Shown: positions 1 to 5,828 of the stretch, piece by piece
How positions within the stretch are numbered: position 1 is the stretch's first letter
Layout: each line of letters opens with the position of its first letter
From: JASJHI01 sp033791105
GTDB taxonomy: Bacteria; Actinomycetota; Acidimicrobiia; Acidimicrobiales; Ilumatobacteraceae
Direction of reading: 5' to 3'
Length of the DNA: 6,392 bases
Assembly (NCBI GenBank): GCA_033791105.1
Contig: JASJHI010000500.1
Location: forward strand, 1-6,392
Program-made: the position numbers and the translations under genes
Notes under the pieces: generated by a model
What the model was told of the DNA's origin: nothing
The model's input: the letters and a program-made list of their open reading frames with translations, nothing else
Databases searched by the model: none

Positions 1-2664
1 GCCCTGGACATCCTTGCCCAGGCGGGGACCGAGCCGAGCAGGGATCAATTTGAGTCGCTCGGCAGCCAGGGACGCGACGTCGTCGAGCAGGACGACATCG
101 CGTACGTTGACCTCCTCGCGGATCACATCGCGGAACGGACCGAGCTGTGCAGCGTGCGGCGTCGCGACCGTGAGTCTCGCCAGCGGCAGGCGGACACGCC
201 GCTGATGGGCCTTGCGCACCGAGAGCGTTGCGGAGCAGATGTTCCGAACGAGGTCCATTCCCTCGACGAGCGCGTCGTCGGCAGGGAGTTCTTCGGGCTC
301 GGGCCAATCGGTGAGGTGCACGCTGGTGAACTCGGCCGAGTCGCCTCCGAGGCCGTCGTGAATCGTCTCGGAAACGAACGGCAACAGCGGCGCCGCGACG
401 CGCGACAGCACGTCGAAGACAGTGTGCAGCGTGTCGATCGCGTCAACATCGCCGTCCCAAAATCGGGAGCGGCTGCGGCGGACGTACCAGTTGGTGAGTA
501 CATCGAGATGGTTCCGCACCGCCGAGCACGCTCCGAAGAGGTCGAAGCGGTCGAACGCCGCGGTTGCCTCGAGGACCAGGTCGCGCGTCTTGGCGAGAAT
601 GTAGCGGTCGAGCCGGTGCGGCGAGTCGATCCGCACCTGACCCAGATGATCGGCCGCGTTCGCGTACAGCGTGAGGAAGTACCAGGAGTTCCACAGCGGC
701 AACAGGACCTGACGGACCGTGTCCCGCATCCCTTCCTCGGTCACCATGCCGTCGGAACCACGCAGGATGGCCGATGAGAGGAGTTGCCAGCGCATTGCGT
801 CGGCGCCGTACATCTCGAACATGGCACCGGGATCCGGATAGTTGTCGAGGCTCTTGGACATCTTCCGGCCGTCGTCGCCGAGGACGTTGCCATGACTGAC
901 GCAGTTCGAGAACGCGGGCCGATCGAAGAGTGCTGTCGCGAGCACGTGGAGCGTGTAGAACCACCCGCGGGTCTGTCCGATGTACTCGACGATGAAGTCA
1001 CCTGGATAGTGGTGCTCGAACCACTCGGTGTTCTCGAACGGATAGTGCACCTGCGCGTAGGGCATCGAACCCGACTCGAACCAGCAGTCGAGCACTTCGG
1101 GCACGCGCCGCATCATCGAACGGCCGGTGGGGTCGTCAGGATTCGGCCGAACGAGGTCGTCGACCATCGGTCGGTGGAGATCGGTGACCTCGATCCCGAA
1201 GTCGGCTTCGAGTTGGGCGACCGAGCCGTAGACGTCGATGCGCGGGTACTCGGCATCGTCCGACCGCCAGACCGGGATCGGTGATCCCCAGAATCGGTTG
1301 CGGCTGATCGCCCAGTCGCGGGCGTTCTCGAGCCACTTTCCGAAGCTGCCGTTCTTGATGTGCTCCGGCTGCCACGTGATCTGCTGGTTGAGTTCGACCA
1401 TCCGGTCGCGAAACTCCGTGACCTTCACGAACCACGACGAGATCGCCCGGTACACCAGCGGCTGGTTGCACCGCCAGCAGTGGGGGTACGAGTGGTCGTA
1501 CGTCTCGTGACGCACGACGGCGTCGCGGGACTTGAGTTCGCGCGTGATGAGCGGATTCGCGTCGAACACGTGGGTGCCCGCCCAATCGGGGACCTCGGAC
1601 GTGAAACGGCCATGCTCGTCCATCGGACAGATCGTCGGTATGCCCACCTCGTTGCAGGCCAGCTGGTCATCCTCACCGAAGCCGGGCGCCATGTGGACGA
1701 CTCCGGTGCCGTCCTCGACGGTGACGAAGTCGGCTCCGAGCACTTGGAATGCGTTGGGTGTGTCGGCGAAGTAGTCGAACAGCGGCCGGTATCGGCGCCC
1801 GACCAAGTCCGCGCCCGAAACCGTGTCGACCCGGATCGCCCCGCCGAGTTCGGGATCGTAGGCGCCGAGACGATCGGCGGCGATGATCAGGCGTCGTCCG
1901 CCGTGTTCGACGACGGCGTAGTCGATCGAGGGATTGACGGCGAGGGCGAGGTTGCTCGGCAAGGTCCATGGTGTGGTGGTCCACGCGAGCAGTTGTTCGC
2001 CGGTCTCGAGTTCGAAACCGACGGTGAGCGCGGGGTCCTGGCGGTCGCGATAGGTGTCGTCCATCCGCGTCTCGTTGTTGCTGAGCGGCGTTTCACAGCG
2101 CCAGCAGTAGGCCAGCACTCGGTAACCCTCGTAGACGAGACCCTTGTCCCACAACGTCTTGAACGCCCACATGACGCTCTCCATGTACGGCAGATCGAGC
2201 GTCTTGTAGTCGTTGGCGAAGTCGACCCACCGCGCCTGGCGAGTGACGTACTCCTCCCAGTCAGCGGTGTATCGGAGCACGCTCGCTCGACACGCCTCGT
2301 TGAACCGATCGATGCCGAACGCGGCGATCTCGGGATGGCCCGCAATTCCGAGTTCTTGCTCCGCCTTGACCTCGGCGGGGAGCCCGTGGCAATCCCAGCC
2401 GAATCGTCGCTCGACCCGGCGACCACGCATCGTCTGATAGCGCGGGATCGCGTCCTTGACGTAGCCGGTCAGCAGGTGGCCGTAGTGCGGCAGGCCGTTG
2501 GCGAACGGTGGCCCGTCGTAGAAGACGAACTCGTTGTCCCCGTCCTCCCCCGCGTCGCGCTGGTCGATCGAGGCCTGGAAGGTGTTGTCCTCCGCCCAGC
2601 GCGCAAGAATGTCGTCCTCGAGCGCTGGAAAGTTCGGCTGGCGATCGACGGCAGGATACGGCAC
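1..2664 (-). CDS. ileS: Isoleucyl-tRNA synthetase, eukaryote-like type 2 (C-terminus outside window)
   Basis: IleRS charges tRNA-Ile with isoleucine in the cytoplasm and hydrolyses mischarged Val-tRNA-Ile. The frame is open for 888 codons from GTG 2664 to the left edge. A TAG in frame four codons upstream (2674-2676) leaves GTG as the only reasonable start. Visible landmarks are FYDGPPFANGLPHYGHLLTG with the class I signature HYGH at residues 60-63, and AWTTTPWTLPSN (227-238) of the CP1 editing domain. The editing-site segment GTGVVHMAPGFGEDD follows, ending at Asp332-333. Then come YPHCWRCNQPLVYRA, ISRNRFWGSPIPVW, CWFESGSMPYAQVHYPFEN, EYIGQTRGWFYTLHVLATALF and the KMSKS loop at 601-605 (850-864). 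The anticodon-binding domain (LTNWYVRRSRSRFWDGD) runs to VNVRDVVLLDD and LGPRLGKD near the edge. HYGH rather than HIGH, plus this C-terminal style, marks the type 2 clade. The usual length of about 1040 residues implies that about 150 are missing to the left. Confidence 0.97.
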   Translation of the reverse strand, partial: MPYPAVDRQPNFPALEDDILARWAEDNTFQASIDQRDAGEDGDNEFVFYDGPPFANGLPHYGHLLTGYVKDAIPRYQTMRGRRVERRFGWDCHGLPAEVKAEQELGIAGHPEIAAFGIDRFNEACRASVLRYTADWEEYVTRQARWVDFANDYKTLDLPYMESVMWAFKTLWDKGLVYEGYRVLAYCWRCETPLSNNETRMDDTYRDRQDPALTVGFELETGEQLLAWTTTPWTLPSNLALAVNPSIDYAVVEHGGRRLIIAADRLGAYDPELGGAIRVDTVSGADLVGRRYRPLFDYFADTPNAFQVLGADFVTVEDGTGVVHMAPGFGEDDQLACNEVGIPTICPMDEHGRFTSEVPDWAGTHVFDANPLITRELKSRDAVVRHETYDHSYPHCWRCNQPLVYRAISSWFVKVTEFRDRMVELNQQITWQPEHIKNGSFGKWLENARDWAISRNRFWGSPIPVWRSDDAEYPRIDVYGSVAQLEADFGIEVTDLHRPMVDDLVRPNPDDPTGRSMMRRVPEVLDCWFESGSMPYAQVHYPFENTEWFEHHYPGDFIVEYIGQTRGWFYTLHVLATALFDRPAFSNCVSHGNVLGDDGRKMSKSLDNYPDPGAMFEMYGADAMRWQLLSSAILRGSDGMVTEEGMRDTVRQVLLPLWNSWYFLTLYANAADHLGQVRIDSPHRLDRYILAKTRDLVLEATAAFDRFDLFGACSAVRNHLDVLTNWYVRRSRSRFWDGDVDAIDTLHTVFDVLSRVAAPLLPFVSETIHDGLGGDSAEFTSVHLTDWPEPEELPADDALVEGMDLVRNICSATLSVRKAHQRRVRLPLARLTVATPHAAQLGPFRDVIREEVNVRDVVLLDDVASLAAERLKLIPARLGPRLGKDVQG

Positions 2665-2670
2665 GCTGGA

Positions 2671-2676
2671 ATGCTA
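2671..2676 (-). promoter_or_regulatory. Putative -10 element (TAGCAT) for a leaderless ileS transcript
   Basis: On the minus strand TAGCAT matches TANNNT and is followed by exactly six bases (TCCAGC) and then the GTG of ileS at 2664. With the usual -10 to +1 spacing, the first transcribed base would be the G of GTG. No Shine-Dalgarno sequence precedes this start. The -35 region (GTCGGC at 17-bp spacing) is weak, as is common for leaderless actinobacterial promoters. The whole 69-base divIVA-ileS gap (2665-2733) shows no T-box or U-tract terminator. Confidence 0.5.
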
Positions 2677-2733
2677 CCGACCGGCTCTGGGCCGCCGACC
2701 GTGTGATTCCGGGCCGCTGGGCCGTCCGTCGGC

Positions 2734-3699
2734 TCAGTCGCCGTCGTCGAAGCGCAGACGGAATCCGTCGCCGTCGTTGTCAGCGACCGGCGTGGGATCG
2801 GTCGGTGGGGCGGGCGCATCTTCGTCCGTCTCCGCGACGAGCCCGGCCAGCTCGGTCGTGACGTTGGCGGTCACTTCGTCGGTGCCGCTCGAGTCGTCAT
2901 CGCCATCGGCCCGAACGCCGTCGGGTACCTCGACCGTGGGATCATCGTCACCCTGCGGAGGCTCGACGAGCGGTGCAGCAGGCTGGGACGGATCATCGGG
3001 CTGTGCCTGAACCCCGTACGGATCGGTGTCCTCGTCAGGGTGGTCGTCGACGGGATCGTTCTCGGAGTCGTGTGACGCCGACAACAGTGGCCGGCGGACC
3101 TCACCGAGGCCGCCGGGAACTCGCTCGGTGAGCTCGACGAGCGATGAGGCGGCGTCACGCAGCCGACCGCGCTGGGCGACCAGGAATTGCTCGAGGTGCT
3201 CGACGTCGGACTCGAGGAAGTCGCGCCGGGCCATCAGTGCGTTGACTTCGGCATCGAGCGCAATCCGCTCCTCCTTGCCGACCTCACGTGCTCCGGTTCG
3301 CGCCTCTTCGAGGAGGCGTGCCGAGGTCTCTTGGGAGCCTTCGAGCGTGCGGCTCGCCTCGAGGTTCGCGGCTGCGAGAACCTTGTCGGCCTCCTGCTTG
3401 GCATCTGCGACGGCCTGGTCGGCGGAACGCTGAGCCAGCAGCAGTGTCCGGCTGATCGTCTCGGCCTCGTCGGCGGACGCAGCGGGAACCTCGGTGGCCG
3501 GCGACGGCGCCGATTCGGTCATTTCCTGCATCCGCGCGACCGCGGCGCGAGCTCGTGCCTCCATCGCCGTCGACTGGTTCTGCGCACGCTCGAGTTCGTC
3601 GGCGACACCCGCGAGGAAGGTGCGTACCTCGTCGGGATCAAGTCCCTTGCGCGCACCCTTGAACTGTGCGTTGCGAACCGCCTGCGGGCTCAGTTCCAT
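2734..3699 (-). CDS. DivIVA-domain coiled-coil protein with long acidic C-terminal tail
   Basis: This 321-residue protein occupies the position of divIVA/wag31, whose products mark poles or septa and direct wall growth. Residues 1-40 (MELSPQAVRNAQFKGARKGL, then DPDEVRTFLAGVADELERAQ) align without gaps to the DivIVA N-terminal domain, including P5, N10, F13, G19, D21 and DEV 23-25. The membrane-inserting F17-R18 pair of B. subtilis reads R17-K18 here, and Y20 is L20. Coiled coil is predicted by composition over about 25-60 and about 78-192 (Ala/Glu/Arg/Leu-rich, with LLEEARTGAREVGKEER and DFLESDVEHLEQFL). A Ser/Pro/Ala break lies at 61-77. Residues 211-321 form a Pro/Thr/Asp-rich, probably disordered tail with 35 Asp/Glu and 3 Arg, ending GFRLRFDDGD. 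The gene follows sepF closely and precedes ileS. It may be the true polar DivIVA or a paralogue. No other DivIVA gene is visible here, so I leave the symbol empty. Confidence 0.88.
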   Translation of the reverse strand: MELSPQAVRNAQFKGARKGLDPDEVRTFLAGVADELERAQNQSTAMEARARAAVARMQEMTESAPSPATEVPAASADEAETISRTLLLAQRSADQAVADAKQEADKVLAAANLEASRTLEGSQETSARLLEEARTGAREVGKEERIALDAEVNALMARRDFLESDVEHLEQFLVAQRGRLRDAASSLVELTERVPGGLGEVRRPLLSASHDSENDPVDDHPDEDTDPYGVQAQPDDPSQPAAPLVEPPQGDDDPTVEVPDGVRADGDDDSSGTDEVTANVTTELAGLVAETDEDAPAPPTDPTPVADNDGDGFRLRFDDGD

Positions 3700-3705
3700 C
3701 TCGTT

Positions 3706-3711
3706 CTCCTC
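3706..3711 (-). promoter_or_regulatory. Shine-Dalgarno site that sets the divIVA start (GAGGAG)
   Basis: GAGGAG ends six bases before the ATG at 3699 and lies in the 22-base gap after the sepF stop. It supports ATG 3699 over the in-frame upstream ATG at 3834, which would overlap sepF by over 100 bases and add an Arg/Ser-rich, non-conserved extension. Confidence 0.8.
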
Positions 3712-3721
3712 GGTTGCCCGA

Positions 3722-4291
3722 TCAGTCGACGTACTCGTCGTAACGCGGCTGGATGGCTGGCGGCTTGAGGAGGTAGACGCCTGTGGCCACCTTCTCCATC
3801 GTGCCGTCGAGTGAATAGCAGATGCCACTGGCAAAATCGATGAGGCGGCGCGCGACCGCGCGATCGGTGCCCTCGATGTTCATGATGACCGGCTGGCCCT
3901 CCTTGAACTTGTCCGCGACCTCTTGAGCCTGGTCGAAGCGCCTGGGGCGCACAGTGTGCGGTTCCATCGATCCTCCAGGGACGCTCCGCAATGCGGGCTG
4001 TGTCTCGGGTTGCGGTTGAGGAGTCGGCTGGGCGGGCCTGACCTGGACGCCCGAGTCGTCGCTGCGGCCGTTTCCACCAGGACGCCTGGGAGAGCCCGAT
4101 TCGAAGTCGCGCGAGGGAAAGCTCGGACGGGCTGACATCGTCCGCACTGCCGGGTCGACTTCGGGTTCGCGGCCGCGCTGGTCAGGGTCCCGTGGCGCGC
4201 GTTGCTGCCGCGGATCCGGTTCCTCGTAGTCGTCGTAGGCATCGTCGGGACCGAGACCCAGGTAGTCCATGGTCCTTTTCCAGAGTGACAT
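3722..4291 (-). CDS. sepF: Cell division protein SepF
   Basis: SepF anchors FtsZ filaments to the membrane and is the main positive Z-ring regulator in Actinobacteria, which lack FtsA. The 189-residue protein has the full family layout. An N-terminal amphipathic membrane-targeting helix (MSLWKRTMDYLGLG, 1-14) comes first. A long acidic, then Pro/Gln/Arg-rich flexible linker (about 15-108) follows. The globular SepF domain (about 110-178) contains PRRFDQAQEVADKFKEG, QPVIMNIEG, DRAVARRLIDFASG and LDGTMEKVATGVYLL. The glycine in FASG is at the known dimer interface region. A short tail ends RYDEYVD. The start at 4291 is supported by a perfect AGGAGG site and by the conserved MSLW opening. The divIVA-domain gene starts 22 bases after the stop, so the two are probably co-transcribed. 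The usual yggT gene does not lie between them. SepF is expected to bind the DFDVPSFLK tail of FtsZ encoded three genes upstream. Confidence 0.97.
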   Translation of the reverse strand: MSLWKRTMDYLGLGPDDAYDDYEEPDPRQQRAPRDPDQRGREPEVDPAVRTMSARPSFPSRDFESGSPRRPGGNGRSDDSGVQVRPAQPTPQPQPETQPALRSVPGGSMEPHTVRPRRFDQAQEVADKFKEGQPVIMNIEGTDRAVARRLIDFASGICYSLDGTMEKVATGVYLLKPPAIQPRYDEYVD

Positions 4292-4296
4292 GCATT

Positions 4297-4302
4297 CCTC
4301 CT
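4297..4302 (-). promoter_or_regulatory. Strong Shine-Dalgarno site of sepF (AGGAGG)
   Basis: AGGAGG lies five bases before the ATG at 4291. It is the best ribosome binding site in the window and fixes the sepF start. It fits a protein needed in many copies compared with its upstream neighbours. Confidence 0.85.
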
Positions 4303-4311
4303 GCGTCCAGC

Positions 4312-4317
4312 ACGTTA
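4312..4317 (-). promoter_or_regulatory. Possible -10 element (TAACGT) for sepF
   Basis: On the minus strand TAACGT fits the actinobacterial -10 pattern TANNNT. Transcription would start near 4305 and give a leader of about 14 bases that still includes the full AGGAGG site. The hexamer at the expected -35 distance (ACCAGA, 4340-4335) is poor. This is only a candidate. sepF may instead be read through from yggS. Confidence 0.25.
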
Positions 4318-4342
4318 GTGGAGGAGGTCGCCGTTCTGGTGG

Positions 4343-4360
4343 ACACCCGGTTCACACCCG
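4343..4360. repeat. Two direct repeats ACACCCG spaced one helical turn, upstream of sepF
   Basis: ACACCCG occurs at 4343-4349 and again at 4354-4360, 11 bp from start to start. On the coding strand this reads CGGGTGT-GAAC-CGGGTGT. It lies in the 108-base yggS-sepF gap, about 50 to 70 bases upstream of the sepF start. Two half-sites on the same face of the helix could bind a regulator, but two 7-mers in GC-rich DNA may also occur by chance. Confidence 0.4.
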
Positions 4361-4383
4361 AGAACGCGAGGCCCACTCTCCGA

Positions 4384-4410
4384 GCGTGTCATCCGCGTGT
4401 CATCCGCGTG
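4384..4410. repeat. 11-bp tandem repeat across the yggS stop codon
   Basis: The plus strand repeats the unit GTGTCATCCGC with perfect period 11 from 4384 to 4410, about 2.5 copies. The yggS stop codon (TCA on the plus strand at 4400-4402) sits in one copy, and the second TGA lies outside the reading frame's end. Eleven is not a multiple of three. Adding or losing a unit would therefore leave the YggS protein almost unchanged, because the stop recurs early. It looks like a small replication-slippage duplication. No function is evident. Confidence 0.8.
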
Positions 4411-5083
4411 GCGGCCGTGGTCCGAAGAGCGCCGTTCCGACCCGGACCTCGGTCGCCCCTTCCTCGACCGCGACCGCCAGATCGGCGGTCATCCCCATCG
4501 AGCATTCGGTGAGTCGGTACTCGTCGACGAGTCGACGCAACGCCGCGAAGACAGGCCGGGCGGCCTCGGGATCGGCACCTGTCGGGCCGATCGTCATGAG
4601 CCCCTCGACGCGTAACCCACGATCGGTGGCACGGTCGAGGAGCCCGGCCAACCGTTCCGGCTCGCAGCCCGCCTTCTGGGGTTCGTGCGTGAGGTTGACC
4701 TGGAGGCGGATGGTTGCGCCAGGCGACCGTTTGGCGAGTTCGTCGACCAACGACGCCCGATCGACCGTCGACCACACCGAGACGAGGTCGACGAGTTGAC
4801 GGACCTTGTTCGACTGGAGATGCCCGATGAAATGAACGTCGGCACCGGAGCGAGCCAGCGCCTCGCGCTTCGACAAGATCTCCTGCGCGTAGTTCTCCCC
4901 GATCGCCGTGCATTGCGCGGCCGTCGCAGCCTCGACCGCGCGACGGTCGAATCCCTTGGTGACCGCGACGATGCGCACGTCGTGTGACGATGGGCGCTCG
5001 ATGCGCTCGATGCGGTCACGAAGCGCGGCGAGTCGTTCTGGAAGATCACTGAATTCGCCGGCTGACATGGAGGCTTCCATCAT
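4400..5083 (-). CDS. yggS: YggS/PROSC family pyridoxal-phosphate homeostasis protein
   Basis: This 227-residue cytoplasmic protein is a single-domain, alanine-racemase-fold PLP-binding protein (YggS/YlmE/PLPBP family). The family has no firmly known enzyme reaction and is linked to vitamin B6 and amino-acid homeostasis. The PLP lysine is probably Lys43 in RIVAVTKGF. Other family marks are IGENYAQE (61-68), HFIGHLQSNK (84-93), LQVNLTHEPQKAG (128-139), GLMTIGP (161-167), and SMGMTADLAVAVEEGATEVR running into GTALFG, which forms the phosphate-binding part. The reading frame stays open far upstream through pgeF, but that extension is Arg-rich and antisense-like in composition and has no family similarity. 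The first ATG at 5083 overlaps the pgeF stop as ATGA and has no Shine-Dalgarno of its own, so translation is probably coupled. ATG at 5068, preceded by GGAAG five bases upstream, is a real alternative that would shorten the protein by five residues. The stop TGA lies in an 11-bp tandem repeat. Confidence 0.94.
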   Translation of the reverse strand: MMEASMSAGEFSDLPERLAALRDRIERIERPSSHDVRIVAVTKGFDRRAVEAATAAQCTAIGENYAQEILSKREALARSGADVHFIGHLQSNKVRQLVDLVSVWSTVDRASLVDELAKRSPGATIRLQVNLTHEPQKAGCEPERLAGLLDRATDRGLRVEGLMTIGPTGADPEAARPVFAALRRLVDEYRLTECSMGMTADLAVAVEEGATEVRVGTALFGPRPPRG

Positions 5084-5793
5084 CGCACGCCGATCGACGG
5101 CTCGACCCACGCGACAAGGGCGTGCCGGCCGAGGTCGCCGCGGCGTCGGTGGGAGAACCAGCGGCCGCCACATCCGGTGCATGGACCGACTGCGGCGAGT
5201 TCCGGGCCGCTGTGGCGGAGAGCGGCACGAACCGCCGCCGGAACGTCGAGCGCGACCGCGCCGTCGCTGGTGCGGCCACTGATCTGGTCCAGATCGGTGT
5301 GGACTCCATCGGCGACCGCGCGGAGGTCGCCGCGACCGAATTCGTAGCAGCATGGGTGCACGACAGGGCCCAGGACGGCAATGAGGGGTAGCTCGTTCCG
5401 CTCGACGAACTGGGCGAGCGCCACATCGACCACCCCTGCGGCGAGTCCTCGCCACCCGGCGTGAATCGCGACCATGGTCCCACGTTCGCCGAACAGGACG
5501 ATCGGCGCGCAATCGGCTGCCCAGATTGCGATCGGGACGCCTGGCGAAGAGGCAACGATGATGTCACCGGCGTCGGCGAGCGGCCAGCGCGGGGTGTCTC
5601 CTGTGACCTGGTGGACGGTAGTGCCGTGAACTTGGTCCACCATCACCCATCGGCTCGGCGCGACGCGCTCCTGGCGCTCCGCGAGTGTCCGCCGCGCGAC
5701 GCGTTCCGGGTGCACATCGCCATCGGCTCGCTCGGTGGCGATGACCACCGCCACCCTCCCGCCGATGGGCCGGCGGTAGAGGGTGTCGGCCAT
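5080..5793 (-). CDS. pgeF: PgeF/YfiH family laccase-domain protein (peptidoglycan editing factor-like)
   Basis: This 237-residue protein belongs to the Cu-oxidase_4 (DUF152/YfiH) family. Members have been described as peptidoglycan-precursor editing factors in E. coli, acting on UDP-MurNAc carrying a wrong first amino acid, and as purine-nucleoside-processing or polyphenol-oxidising enzymes. Which activity applies here cannot be told from sequence. The expected metal-site motifs are present in order: QVHG (His56), WAADCAPI (Cys95) and HAGWRGL (His111). They are followed by LGPVVHPCCYEFG and the C-terminal CTGC...FSHRRRGDLGR segment. The N-terminal ATERADGD segment replaces the usual GGVS-SLNLG stretch, a shorter form that I associate with actinobacterial homologues. 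The start is ATG at 5793, with no clear Shine-Dalgarno sequence and no in-frame start codon in the 35-base gap after ftsZ. The stop overlaps the yggS start (ATGA), which suggests coupled translation in a ftsZ-pgeF-yggS transcript. Confidence 0.93.
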   Translation of the reverse strand: MADTLYRRPIGGRVAVVIATERADGDVHPERVARRTLAERQERVAPSRWVMVDQVHGTTVHQVTGDTPRWPLADAGDIIVASSPGVPIAIWAADCAPIVLFGERGTMVAIHAGWRGLAAGVVDVALAQFVERNELPLIAVLGPVVHPCCYEFGRGDLRAVADGVHTDLDQISGRTSDGAVALDVPAAVRAALRHSGPELAAVGPCTGCGGRWFSHRRRGDLGRHALVAWVEPSIGVR

Positions 5794-5798
5794 CGGGA

Positions 5799-5810
5799 GA
5801 TCGCGCGATC
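5799..5810. repeat. 12-base perfect palindrome in the ftsZ-pgeF gap
   Basis: GATCGCGCGATC is its own reverse complement. It lies 6 to 17 bases upstream of the pgeF start, in the 35-base gap after ftsZ, where a ribosome binding site would be expected. It could be an operator half-turn site or a small RNA hairpin that dampens pgeF translation. It lacks a U-tract, so it is not a classical terminator. GC-rich palindromes of this kind can occur by chance. Confidence 0.45.
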
Positions 5811-5828
5811 GGTGCCGACTCGTGGGTG

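Noticed and set aside
154..1284. Plus-strand frames opposite the 3' part of the visible ileS
   Set aside because: They are antisense shadows of the IleRS anticodon-binding and KMSKS regions, with Arg/Val/Glu-rich composition typical of reversed GC-rich coding DNA.
1360..2706. A 448-codon open frame on the plus strand
   Set aside because: It lies wholly antisense to ileS in the codon-aligned frame, where GC-rich codon bias removes stops. The translation resembles no family and has no ribosome binding site, while the minus-strand frame carries all IleRS motifs.
2694..2733. An inverted repeat GCCGAC/GTCGGC in the divIVA-ileS gap as a terminator
   Set aside because: The stem is only six base pairs with a loop of about 28 bases and no U-tract follows, so it is not a convincing terminator.
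3187..3768. A 193-codon plus-strand frame opposite divIVA and the end of sepF
   Set aside because: It spans two well-supported minus-strand genes and has no recognisable domain.
3700..3834. An N-terminal extension of the divIVA-domain protein by 45 codons
   Set aside because: It overlaps sepF and is not conserved. The MELSPQAVRN opening with GAGGAG in front is the DivIVA start.
3857..3871. A 15-base sequence CGCGCGATCGGTGCC shared with 5802-5816
   Set aside because: One copy is inside conserved sepF coding sequence and the other is in the ftsZ-pgeF gap. The shared core is a frequent GC-rich word here, so chance is the simpler reading.
5084..5512. An N-terminal extension of yggS by 143 codons
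   Set aside because: It would overlap pgeF almost fully, is extremely Arg/Pro-rich, and lies upstream of where all YggS proteins begin.
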